A stretch of DNA of 64,000 nt. Source: Trissonchulus latispiculum. Its lineage: Eukaryota; Nematoda; Enoplea; Enoplida; Ironidae. This document shows positions 23,436-34,180 of this stretch, piece by piece. A program made the position numbers and the translations under genes. The notes beneath the pieces are model-generated. The model was given only the letters and a program-made list of their open reading frames with translations, did no database searches and had not been told where the DNA came from. Positions within the stretch are counted from its first letter, which is position 1; each line of letters opens with the position of its first letter. The stretch covers positions 45,630 through 109,629 of the forward strand of contig JASAND010004221.1 of NCBI GenBank assembly GCA_030248195.1, read 5' to 3'.

Positions 23436-24367
23436 ATTTTTAGCAAAACTTAGCATTTTTAAGGTAAAAACGCAAAAACTCGCGTTTTTAAGCTTAAAAT
23501 GAGCTTATAGTCCTAATTAGCTAAAAACTGGAAATTTTGAAATTGACCTCAACCTAATTTTTAACCCAAAAGTGGGGTTGCCGAAAAGTGGGGGGGGCTC
23601 CGAAAAGTGGGGGGGGGGCACCCCCCCCCCACTAAAAAATGCCCGCCTGGGTTTATTTGTAAAAACGAAGTGGCCACTGTAGGGGGAGCCCAGTGGGGGT
23701 CCGAGTGGTCTAATTGCCAATGCTTGTTTTTTCTACATATACTGCTATACTATAATCTGGCGTGTTTTGTGTGTGACTGTTTGGTTCGGCTGTTCTGGTA
23801 AAAACTTACTATTTTAATTATTAGTTGTTTGGTATCCTGGGCCGGATATTTCATTTTTTAAATTACCCTCCCTATTAGAGTTGGGGGGCCCGATCTGGGG
23901 GGGTTGGGGGGCGACCCATGTCTGGGGGAACGATTTCTGGGGGGCTGTAAGCCAGACGGTGAGAACGGTTTGGAAGTGTGTCAAATAGTCTGAACTTTTT
24001 TCAATGCTCATTCATTTGTTTCCACATATTTACCGCTCTGGGGGGATTCGCCCCCAGACCCCCTTCTGTCTGCACCATTTCTTATAGTTTATTTTTGGTG
24101 TTATATACGGAAAGGACTAGCTTTTTCTGTACTTAACAGTCCACTGTTTTGTATAATTTATTATATTTGCTCATTCATTCACTTCCCTTCAGTTACATTT
24201 TCGAAAAGGCTTTCATGATGACAGGACATGACACGACTTTCTTCGTTTTTATTTTCAAATAAAGTTGTAGTCCCTTCCGATAATTTTTCGGCGAAAAGCT
24301 AGGACTAATTTTGAGTTTTGACAATTTACATACATATATACAGTTTATGCCAGATTAATCTTTTATA

Positions 24368-26071
24368 TATAGCAAGGTTCACAAAAAAAATCAAAAATCG
24401 AATTTTTGCTGGCAATTTCGCAAATGAAGTCCGATCGAAAAACTTTTGGTACGTATGGAACGGTAGTGACCCCCTCTACATATGGTGCAAATTTCATGCC
24501 GGTAGCCCTCGTGTAGCGTGAGTAATAAAAAAATTTTATGATTTTTTTGTGAACGAATTCACAAAAAAAATCACTCGTTCACAAAAAAAATCACCACCAG
24601 ATCTGATCTCAGGATATAGCCTGGCTTTTTCCTAGGCAAAAATTTCTGGGGGGGGGGGAAGGGGGGGGTCCCCCTCCCCCCCCGGAGGTCTGGGGGGGGG
24701 GGGCTCGGATTTCTGGAAGTGGGGGGTTTGAAAACTTTAAAATTTTTTAGAAAAATGTCTAAAAATAGCTATTTTTTGCTGCTGAGCTAAAAATTCACTA
24801 TTTTCAACTTAAATTTAGCTTAAAATAGCTAAAAAATGCTTAAAAATGGGTAAAAATTCGGCGAAGCCGGAAAAATTTTCAAAATTTGCCCTAGAAACTC
24901 TATTTTTCCGGGCACTTTAGGGTCGGGGGGGGTGTGGGGGGGGGGAAGGCCCGAATCCTGGGGGGGGGGGGGCGAGGTTTCTGGGGGAGGGGCGAGCCAA
25001 GTCTGCGGGGGGAACGGATTTCGGGGGGAGGGACCCCCCCACCCCCCCCCTGTCGGAAAAAGCCAGAATTAGTTGGAAATTTTTCTTTTCATGCATAAAT
25101 AGAGCATAGTCCATAGTGTTATTACGTAAAAAAATTTGGACCCCCAAGTTTTTTTTGAACAGGCTGAACTTCGAATTTTGGTTCTTGGCCCCGGGTCCAA
25201 AGTGGCTACCCAGACCAATGTGCTTGACCTTTATTATTGATACCAGGAAGCTAGGAATCCACTTATTTTGTGTTCTATTGCTCTAGTAAGCACAGAACAA
25301 ACAATTTGGCGGAGTAATTTCGTATCTGGAATGGTCACGTGACTTGGCCTAGGGTCACGTGACCTGGGTCGGGGTCACGTGACTGACCAAAAATTTTATT
25401 TCAAGGTCCCAGAAGCCTAAAAACTCGCCTATATAGGTTTTTCTGTGCGTAGAATTCAAATTTGGCATTAGTTTTTAGGTAGCCAAAATAAGGTGATCCT
25501 GACCACCCACGGCTCCGGGGGTCCGGGCCGGGACCATCGGCGGGACGGTCTACCACAAGGGGGATGAGGTACCTAAAACATGCTCTATATAGGTTTTCCG
25601 GGTGGCTGAGCTCGAATTTGGCATTAGTTTTACCAGCGGTTGCCCCAGAGGCATTTTACAAAAAGTTGATAGTGATTTTTCTTTTGTGAACTTGTTCACA
25701 AAAAAAAAAATCACCCACCGGTGGCGAACCCAGAGGACCTGGCAGGGAATCCAATATATGGTTGGATAGCTTAGAGTTAGGACATGTCACATGCATAATA
25801 TGGGGTACCTGCGCAAAGTCCATAGTGAGTACCAGCAACAATTTCAATTTTGGTCCGGAGTTGTCCGAGGGTCCGATTTTGGGTGGGTCGACTATTTTGG
25901 GCACCCTAGTCGGAGGAGTTGAGCCTCGGCAGCCAAACTTACATATGTTGGGGTTGGGACTTGTGGCTATTACCATGCAAAAAATTTTCCGGCTGCGGCT
26001 TGTTGTTAGCCGTCTAGGTGGGTGATTTTTTTGTGAATTTTCGGGGTGATTTTTTTGTGAACCTTGCTATA
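24368..26071. mobile_element. TA-flanked element A (TATAGCAAG ends), word TTCAC-A8-TCAC
   Basis: Inverted ends TATAGCAAGGTTCAC and GTGAACCTTGCTATA. The word TTCAC-A8-TCA(C) occurs eight times: forward 24377; reverse 24539, forward 24558, forward 24577; reverse 25673, forward 25694; reverse 26022, reverse 26047. Three CACGTGA words lie at 25336-25383. It is homologous to element B at 34181-35438. TA-type duplication and A/T-rich ends suggest a Tc1/mariner-like mover, an inference. A G-run element is nested at 24621-25066. Confidence 0.8.
24621..25066. mobile_element. G-run element nested in element A
   Basis: Inverted ends CTGGCTTTTTCC and GGAAAAAGCCAG enclose G runs and a GGCGAAGCC hairpin. 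The corresponding position in element B (near 34430) lacks it, showing it is an insertion. No clean target duplication was found. Confidence 0.7.
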
Positions 26072-26385
26072 ACACGTTTCCATTGTGGATCTTTTCAAAA
26101 TTCAAAAATTTCGCCCACGCTTTTGAGGATTTGCATTCATTGGTTTGAAGGCACAGTACTACTGACCTTATAAACACTCTACTAAAAACGCATACACACA
26201 CCAAAAATTTTCAGTTTCTGAGGCAAAACGTAACGGTTTTCTAGCAAGGCTTTGTGCTACAAAAGGCCTTTCGAGCAAAAATTTTGCACCTTCGGAGCAC
26301 TGTTATTTTTATTAGTTTTCTTATGTCAAAATCACCACTTCGAAATATTGTTGCTGCTTATTTAATTCTCTAGCCACGTGACGTA

Positions 26386-27053
26386 TATACAGTATAGCTC
26401 AAAACAAAGTAAATTTTTTGCGAAGTTCGTAAACTCCGCGAACTTCGCGAAGCAAGCGAAATTTCGCTAAAATTAGAGAAGTTCGCGAAAAAGTTAGCAA
26501 ACTCGCGAAATCGTTGGCTAGCTAATTTGAGGGGTTTTCTCCATATCTACTAAAAATTTGCTAAAAAATTTTAAAATCTATTTTGGAATCAAGATTTGGT
26601 TCCTTCGCGAAGTTCGCTAAGGTTTAGCGAAGTTCGCATAATTTCGCGAAATTCTCCAAAATTTTAGCGAAATACGCGTAGATTTTAGCGAAGTTCGCCA
26701 ACGTTTTGCGAAGTTCGCGAAGATTTTAGCGAAGTTCCTTTAAACTTCGCTAAAATCTTCGCGAAATTCGTTAAAATCTTGGCGAATTTCGCGAAATTAT
26801 GCGAACTTCGCTAAACTTTGGCGAACTTCGCGAAAGCACCAAATCTTGACTCCAAAATTAGATTTTAAAATTTTTTGCAAATTTTTGGTAGATATGGAGA
26901 AAATCCCTCAAATTAGCTAGCCAACGATTTCGCGAAATTCGCTAAGTTTTTCGCGAACTTCTCTAAATTTAGCGAAATATCGCTTGCTTCGCGAAGTTCG
27001 CGGAATTTGCGAACTTCGCAAAAAATTAACTTTGTTTTGAGCTATACTGTATA
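26386..27053. mobile_element. 668-bp foldback element F, TATACAGTATAGCTC ends
   Basis: Almost the whole element is one imperfect palindrome. The outer ends are TATACAGTATAGCTCAAAAC and its complement, with TA on each side. Arms of about 300 bases are full of GCGAAGTTCGC-type words. An RNA or DNA hairpin of this size would be very stable. The TACAGT start is what Tc1/mariner-type MITEs look like. Confidence 0.85.
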
Positions 27054-28120
27054 GTCAGGGGGGGGGGAACATGACGGAAAAGAGGGGGAAAAACATGGTC
27101 GCCTACTCCCCAACCATAGCAGTTGCAGCTGCCTAGTATAGCCCATTAGAAAGAGTCTAGAAGTATACCCTACAGTACCAGATTGGTTTCTAAGTTTGAT
27201 TCTGTAAGTACAGTACTTGACCAAAGTTGACCTCCCAAAACTGGCCAAAATGCTAAGGATTTTCGGTTTGCAAGTATATATCTAACCAACCATCCAACTT
27301 TGGCTACTATAAATTTGCATGCGGGCATAATTCGACTTGCTCTATCACATGGCAATAGTGATTTTCCCCTACGTGCACCCAGTAAAAAAATTTGACCATG
27401 TTTTTTTCCACCACATGGGGTCCACTAGAGCGGGGAAAAACATGGTGACCAAATTTTCAAATTTTTGCGTATGCTTCAGGAAGGCGTAACTAATGCTTCT
27501 ATAGGAAAGAGAATGCTTTAAAACCGCTAAAAAACTCAAAATATGCCAACTTTGAGCATTTTTGAAGCTTCTAGCTCGAAAATTTGATTTGCAGCATCAA
27601 CATGCCAGGTTTCATAAGTTTCTATGGTAAAAATGAAAATTTTGAAAAAACTTAAAAAATGATGGGACATTGCAATTTTTAACACAACTAACTTATTTCT
27701 AGCGGCATATTATGGCCAGTTCCCAGCAGGTTTCATGCCCAAACAGGTTAGGTACGGCGGATTTGGCATTTTGACCAGAAAATCGGGTTTTAAGCTTGTT
27801 GTGACGCTAGAATGGTGCCTAGGTAGTTTTGCACGCTAAAAACAGCTGAAACAACGCTTTTAAACCACTCTAAATGGTTGCTTGCTATAAATCCGTGCCA
27901 TGTTTTTTCCCCGCACCATGTTTTTTCCCCGATTCGCGGGTAAAAAAACATGGACAAATCCTGTTACTGCCAAAGGTGAGAGAGGTGTTAGAGAAGTTTG
28001 AATATACGATTGGATAGGTATTTGCCCACGGTACGTAACGGTATACTCAAACCGATCCAAATCCAAACGAAGAAAAAGTTGGAGGCTTGCTTCCCTATTT
28101 ATGTTCCCCCCCTGACTATA
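27050..28120. mobile_element. TA-flanked element D (TATAGTCAGGGG ends), word CGGGGAAAAACATGG
   Basis: Inverted ends TATAGTCAGGGGGGG and CCCCCCCTGACTATA. Word copies: forward 27083, reverse 27395, forward 27430, reverse 27898, reverse 27916, forward 27936. Its left TATA coincides with the right end of element F, so one entered at the terminal TA of the other. Confidence 0.8.
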
Positions 28121-29236
28121 CCTATGAATGCAGATCGCTGCGTTATAATAGTTTTAACTTTGTCGAGTTGATTTGGTCCAGCATCACCAATTTTTGCTGT
28201 AAATTTGAGTTTTCAATTTTCACTAACAACGAACTGGCTTCCCGCGACATAATTTGTTACCATTACCAATAAGCTTATATATATAAATAGTAGTGACATG
28301 CGCCGAGAAATTTGCCCGCTCCGGAGCTCCGGCCGGAGCGGGCTGTCGGAGCACCGGAGCTCCGACTGTTAGTGGAGGCAAAATTGTAAAAATTTTGGTT
28401 TTAGCTAAAAACCGGTTGTTTATTCAATAAAAAGCATGCCTACTCGCTGCTGTTGCTGTATATACTTGTGTATATCGCTCAACTGTTTATATAGTTTTAG
28501 ATGCTGATTTCTTTGATACATACGAATATGCATTTGGTAGCTGTATATACTTTGATCTGAAATAAGTTCAACTTTTGACAATATTTCACAGAATTTTTGG
28601 GTTAATTGAGTGTGCATACCAGGCATACTGCTTTGTTTACATAAAAGAGCCTATGTTAGTTTACTTTTCACATTTGATGAAGCCGGATCTTAACTAAGGG
28701 ATGTTGTTTGAAAATTCATTGCTGCTGCAATAAAAGTTGTAGCAACCAAAGCTTTACATCGTTGGATTCAGCTTAGCTTGAGTTTTATGATTGTTATTTT
28801 TACTCACTTTTGCTAAATCTGCTTTGCCAAAATTTTTAGTCAAAAAGTGGTATTTTTCCTAAAAACCGACTTTCAAAATTTGAAATATATACCACATATA
28901 TCAGGTGAAAGCGGGCGCCTAGGCGTTCCTGAAAATCTAATCAAAAAAATTTTCCGCGAGTAATAACCAGTCAAAGTTGCGAAAAGCGGCAAACATCAAA
29001 GGAAATGGAAAAACGAAATTTTGGAATAAAATGTTTATTTCTCAACCGATTTCTTCGTTCTTGTGTCAATCGACGCGTCTTCGGACAGGAAAAGTTTTCT
29101 GAAAGAATGAACGGAATATATAGCTTGAACGGTCCGAAAAAAATCCCCAAAAAACCGATATTTTAAAATTTTTGAAATTTTTAAAAATTTTAAATTTTGT
29201 AAAAATGTCTGTCTCGCTGCAAGGATTCCGAAAATA
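28121..29236. other. intergenic with GGAGCTCC palindromes and an element relic
   Basis: CCGGAGCTCCGG-type palindromes lie at 28319-28370. From about 28690 to 29030 the sequence aligns with 55980-56330 (TTGGATTCAGCT, TTTTTACTCACTTTTGCT, CCTGAAAATC, GCGAGTAATA, AGTCAAAGTTG), a relic of the same repeat. No gene. Confidence 0.5.
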
Positions 29237-29513
29237 TATAGCGCTGCGGGAAAAACCCAATCCGATATGCGGGGAAAACCCAATCCGATATGTGCGAAAA
29301 AAACCCATCGCCAGTGCGAGTCACCCATATGAGCTACAACAACAACAACAACAAATGGTTTATTTGGTCAACTCGCACGCGCACATACAATGCAACAGTA
29401 CATACTAATAACAATAAGACCAAAATGGGAGCCTATCAAATGACAGATCCCCTACAATACCAAAACAAAAACCAGCAATGGCAAACAGCATAGCATGAAA
29501 TACGTATATCATA

Positions 29514-29539
29514 GGGGTCGCGGTAGCGACCCCTATAAT
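29514..29539. repeat. hairpin AGGGGTCGC / GCGACCCCT
   Basis: Near-perfect arms around GGTA. It is followed by ATAATATGTGTGAAAA, a layout like the hairpin at 19132. Confidence 0.7.
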
Positions 29540-30129
29540 ATGTGTGAAAAGTGGCTGGAGACAGTGTAAAATAAGCTGCGCAAAATCCTGCGCAGATCCT
29601 GCGCAGATTTCATGCGCAAATTGTAGAGCACATCGAGTTTAGTATGTCTGTGAAGTTTCAGCCCCGTATCACTTACCGTTAAAAAGTTGCGCCCCGGACC
29701 GGTTATGGCGGCGATGTTTTTTTCCGGTTTCTCCTATTTGATGGTTGTATTGTACATAATGTTCGCCGCTTTCACGTGATCTGCAGCGGTGGGCCAACCT
29801 AAAGGGCTATGGGGTCTAGTAGTACCCTCTAAAGAATTTAAGAATCACAACTTTTTTTGCGCCGCAGCTGCGCCACAGCGCCGCAGTGGCGCCGCAAAGT
29901 CGGCTCATAGCGAAAAGTGACCATTTTTGTGGTCGTCGCTCAGGTCGAGCATTACGAGCTGGAGCAGATTTCTTTTTATATTCAGAAATTACATATATTG
30001 AACTAACTAACGGTCCAGGTTGCGTTTCTCTGTCACTTCCCTAGCAACCACAGTGGCCCGTCAAAAATAGGGAAAATTCGAAAAATGACAAATCGAAATT
30101 TCTCGCTATCTATTCAACTTTGAAAGTTA

Positions 30130-30745
30130 AATCTTCCATACAATGGCTTTCTGGCACGGAGAATTGATTCCCGCAGTCAGTTTTACCGTCAGACTCACCA
30201 ATCTTGCTGGACTGGTTCCACTTTGCCGTCAGGAGGGTCAAGTCGGAAACCGCTTCCTGGAGGTCCATAGTAGGCTTTACCTGGCCTCTCAAAACTTTGT
30301 CTATAGGTGTTTTCTGGTGCGCCCAGCTCATTTCCCGGTGTCCCCTTTTGCCGTAGGACTCATCCATCTTGCTGTGCTGGTTCCACTTTGCCGTCTGGAG
30401 GGTCATGTCGGCAACCACTTCCCTGGAGGTCCATACTAGGCTCTACTTGGCGTCTCAAAACTTTGTCGCATCGAGTTTTCTGGTGCGCCCAACTCATTCC
30501 AGTATCCGTTTTGCCGTCCGACGCACCTATTTTGCTGGGCCTGGTTCCACTTTGCCGTCGGGAGGGTCAAGTCGGAAACCGCTTCCTGGAGGTCCATAGT
30601 AGGCTTTACCTGGCCTCCGAAAACTTTGTCTATAGGGGTTTTCTGGTGCGCCCAGCTCATTCCCGGTATCCGTTTTGCCGTCCGACGTACCTATTTTGCT
30701 GTGCTAGTTCCACTTTGCCGTCGGGAGGGTCAGTCGGGTGGAGGG
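30130..30745. repeat. about 164-bp satellite, 3-4 units
   Basis: TTCCACTTTGCCGTC recurs at about 30215, 30381, 30545 and 30708. Each unit also holds GGAGGTCCATA, CTCAAAACTTTGTC and TTTCTGGTGCGCCCA. Open frames on both strands are repeat artefacts. Confidence 0.85.
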
Positions 30746-30770
30746 GGTCAAGTTGTCGAAATTAAAATTT

Positions 30771-31249
30771 TTCAAAAGTGGTCAAATTTGGTTTCAAACG
30801 AAAGCTCTAAGTGAGCTGAGCAACTTTTGTCATAGAACTGCGTACCCAAAGTGGCTGTAGAGTGCTGTGGTGGGGTGGGGTGGGGACTTGGCGATTTTTG
30901 GTCAAAAATAAAAATTTTAAAAATTGGTAAAATTTGGTATCAAATGAAAGCCCTAAGTGAGCTGAGCAACTTTTGTCATAGAACTGCGTACCCAAAGTGG
31001 CTATAGAGTGCTGTGGTGGGCTGGGGTGGGGACTTCGGCGATTTTGGGTCAAAAATAAAAATTTTCAAAAGTGGTAAAATTTGGTATCAAATGAAAGCCC
31101 TAAGTGAGCTGAGCAACTTTTGTCATAGAACTGCGTACCCAAAGTGGCTATAGAGTGCTGTGGTGGGGTGGGGTGGGGACTTCGGCGATTTTCGGTCAAA
31201 AATGAAATTTTTCAAAAGCGGTCAAATTTGGTATCAAATGAAAGCCCTA
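30771..31249. repeat. 147-bp satellite, about 3.5 units, interrupted
   Basis: GGT(A/T)TCAAA(T/C)GAAAGC recurs at 30790, 30936, 31083 and 31230. Units share GTGAGCTGAGCAACTTTTGT and GTACCCAAAGTGGCT. The last unit is cut by a MITE at 31250-31648 and resumes with AGTGAGCTGAGCAAC at 31651. The core matches the 149-bp satellite at 20-21 kb. Confidence 0.9.
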
Positions 31250-31648
31250 CCGTATTATGCCAACAGTGGCCCATGGGCGTTTTTTCGGAATCGACAATTT
31301 CTGATTTGATTTTTGTAATCCAAAGAAGCGCCCACCCCCCGAAAAAACGCCCATGGGCTATATTTTGGAAACCGTCTTATAATTACAGCTTTGCCAATTT
31401 TCGATAAATTCGATAAATTTCTTCGGACAAGCTGCTCGGCACGTGTCAGTTGCTCATAATATGTCTATCCAAACAACCGAAGATTGGTTATAAGCCTTAC
31501 AATAGCTTAAACAGTGACAACTTTATTCACAAACTTTTACTTTTTTAAGTCATGAAAGTAAGCATTGAGAAATCCAAAAAAGCGCCCACCCCCCGAAAAA
31601 ACGCCCATGGGCGTTTTATTGGGTGGGCCACTGTTTGGCATAATACGG
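31250..31648. mobile_element. 399-bp MITE with TA duplication inside the satellite
   Basis: Inverted ends CCGTATTATGCCAACAGTGG and CCACTGTTTGGCATAATACGG, flanked by TA at 31248-31249 and 31649-31650. Removing it and one TA restores the satellite phrase GCCCTAAGTGAGCTGAG. Inner inverted words around GCCCATGGGCGTTTT occur near both ends. TA duplication points to Tc1/mariner-type mobilisation. Confidence 0.92.
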
Positions 31649-31843
31649 TAAGTGAGCTGAGCAACTTTTGTTGTGTCGGATTTATGCCTTTCTCAACCGG
31701 AATTTATATAAAAGATAGACATAGGCCCAACACACATATTATCCCCTTTTGTGCGGAGCATTTTTGTTACTTGTATATATATATTGTATATATATATATA
31801 TATATATACATACTAAAATCCCACTACAGCACATGAGCATACG

Positions 31844-32907
31844 TATAGTCAATCGGGAAAAAAACGCCATTTTTTCAAACTTTTGGACGTGTAGAACTCA
31901 TTTTTTAGAATTATGGGAAAATTCTTGTAGTTTGAAGAATGGCAACCCCTACGGATTATTTTCATGTATTAATGACTTCTCTGGACTGTAGCAATAGCGA
32001 GTACTATGTGATTTATTTCCTGGGGAAAAAAGCCAAAATCGGGAAAAAAGCCACTCATCGGGAAAAAAGCCACTTTGGTCGAAGCATATCCTGAAGGCGT
32101 AGACCAATTCTGAGTGTTCCAACGTGTTCAGCGTCGCTTATTTACCCTAGATTTGTTGTTTACCGAGGCAAATTGCCTTCCTAAAGCATTAAATAGAACT
32201 TTTTAGTTTGCAGCATAAACTGGCTAGGTTTCAGCAAATAACGTAAACATACAAATTTTTTAAAAACTTGCTAAAACGAAGGCTAACCACAAAATAGTGT
32301 TTTCCAATGAATTCGTAATGCTCTTTTTGGCCAAATGTGCCAGTTTCAGGATGAAATGTGGAGTGTAGCGGTCAAAACGACTGACGTGACATATTAGTCC
32401 AAAAGTTGCTCATTTCAGGGACTGTCCACCTACAAACGGTATTGCTTTGTAAAACTTGAATTGTGATTTTTTCAACATAGTTATCATGCCAGAAATCCAG
32501 AAAAACTGCTCACTATTGGTCTCGCAATCGACTGGCTTTTTTTCCCGATTGCCCAGAGACAACGTGACCTTCTGAACGGTTTGCAATTGTATGAGGATAA
32601 AGCCAGACATGTTCTCTCTTGATTGCAATAGAAATTATTCAGATAGCGCTATTGACGCTAAAGTTATGAATTTTTGAAACATTACCGTTTTCCCGCCTTT
32701 TCAGGAACAAAATTTTCCAAAAAATGTCGACCCCGCCGTTGACTATAGAGGAGAGATAGAAAGCTAAAAATCGGCGTGTGGGCTTATATTGAGGTCGCCA
32801 TTCTACACGCCAAATATTACTGGAATAGCTTCACCCGTTAGGCCACAACAGTCGTGGCTTTTTTTTCCCGAAATTCTGACGTGGCTTTTTTTTCCCGATT
32901 GACTATA
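31844..32907. mobile_element. TA-flanked element C (TATAGTCAATCGGG ends), word TCGGG-A6-GCCAC
   Basis: Inverted ends TATAGTCAATCGGGAAAA and TTTTCCCGATTGACTATA. Word copies: forward 31853; forward 32022, 32039 and 32058; reverse 32533; reverse 32854 and 32881. Unique sequence lies between. No transposase frame. Confidence 0.8.
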
Positions 32908-32929
32908 TATAATTATAGATACAGTAAGC

Positions 32930-33380
32930 AATATAACTACTGATTTAGGTCGTATCTAAGAAATTCAGCGAAGTCTGTGTTCTCAATTTTATCTTTGAAG
33001 GCCGAAGTGTTGGGTGCCCGTACAATATAGTTTGGGAGGCTATTTTATATTGGAGCACCCGATTACTGAAAAAATGTTTTCTGCAGTCTAGCCTTGTTCG
33101 CTAGCAGTGTATCTTAAGGACATTTCCACTGGTGCCAGTTTCAGCTGCAAAAACAAAGAAATCAGCCAGGTCTGCCCGCAGTCTTCTAAGCTCGAGAATT
33201 TCAAGGCCTGTTTCTTCCAATCTGTCAGCAAAACTTAAATCGTGCAGTGCAGGAATTCTTTTTGCGAAACGTCTTTGAACATTTTCTAATTTACGAATGT
33301 CACCCAGCAAAGAAGGGGACCACACGCAAGAATTGAAGTCCAAAATAGGTCTTACGTATGTTTTAAACATAGCTACCAAA
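32930..33380 (-). mobile_element. LINE 3' end: C-terminal piece of a CR1/jockey-type reverse transcriptase ORF
   Basis: On the minus strand 33379-33101 reads YVRPILDFNSCVWSP, KLENVQRRFAKRIP, DLSFADRLEETGLEILELRR and LRADL, the well-known C-terminal region after the reverse transcriptase core of CR1/jockey-class LINEs. After a shift near 33110 the next frame continues with NSLPNYIV, SAFKDKI and a stop near 32948, also typical. In-frame stops interrupt this part. The catalytic domain is absent, so this is a 5'-truncated dead copy. Confidence 0.85.
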
Positions 33381-33422
33381 AACTTTGTGTCTCTACACAG
33401 AAAACTTGTAGAGACACAAAGT
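33381..33422. repeat. perfect 16-bp inverted repeat at the LINE truncation point
   Basis: ACTTTGTGTCTCTACA and its complement are separated by nine bases. It lies exactly at the 5' end of the LINE fragment and probably records the insertion or a foldback repair event. Confidence 0.85.
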
Positions 33423-34180
33423 GGAGCTAGATAGAATTTTAATAGCCTATCTTAAAGAGCGTCCAAAGCTACCCTACAGGGTGTATTATTGTAATTCCCG
33501 CTGCCTCTCAGCAAATTGTTTGGGACTTTGAAAATTTTGGAATTTTTGGTCCCAACATGGGGGTCAGGCAGGGTCAACTTTGGGGGGTCACCCTGAACTA
33601 CTGGAAAGACTTAGCCCAAAACGGATTACAGTTTCACAGAGGATATGTCTCGAACTTCACGATGGTGTATGCAATTTCGCTCTAGTACCTGTGGTGCAAC
33701 CTGAGGGTGACCTAGACTCGGCGGGAAAAACCCATGTGCGGGAAAAACTCAAATTTCAAAATGAATTTTTTCAAACCATTAGCGGCAAAGGAAAAATTCA
33801 TTCATTTCTTAGCTCAGTAGAGCCTCCTGATTAATTTGGCATAAATTTTACCTAGGTTCGACCTTCTATATGCGAGGTCCAGGTGGCCAAAATCCGAGAT
33901 GGTGCCATTTCAAGCCAAATTTTCAAATTTCGCCAAAACCCGCTAAATTTCTCACTAAAATAGGTCGGGTTTGCCTTTAAATGCAATAAAAACACGTTTT
34001 CTATGTGATAGGATGCATAAACTGCAGAAATTAGGCAAATTTCAAAAATTCCAAATATTGCCTATGTTTACCTGTTAAACATACGAAATTTTGAAACGTC
34101 AATTTGACATGATTTTTTGCAAAAATATTGGTATTTTCCGATTCAGATGTACTAAAAATGACCCTCTCTTTCGAATGGTA

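Noticed and set aside
29514..29539. Hairpin as a bacterial-type terminator or Helitron 3' end
   Set aside because: The sequence is eukaryotic, no T tract follows, and the CTRR/flanking A-T rule of Helitrons is not clearly met.
30110..30765. Overlapping 75-150-codon frames on both strands
   Set aside because: The 164-bp satellite explains them; they repeat with the unit and have no domain.
33580..33834. 84-codon frame after the LINE tail
   Set aside because: It includes the GCGGGAAAAACCCA words of element E and has no recognisable domain.
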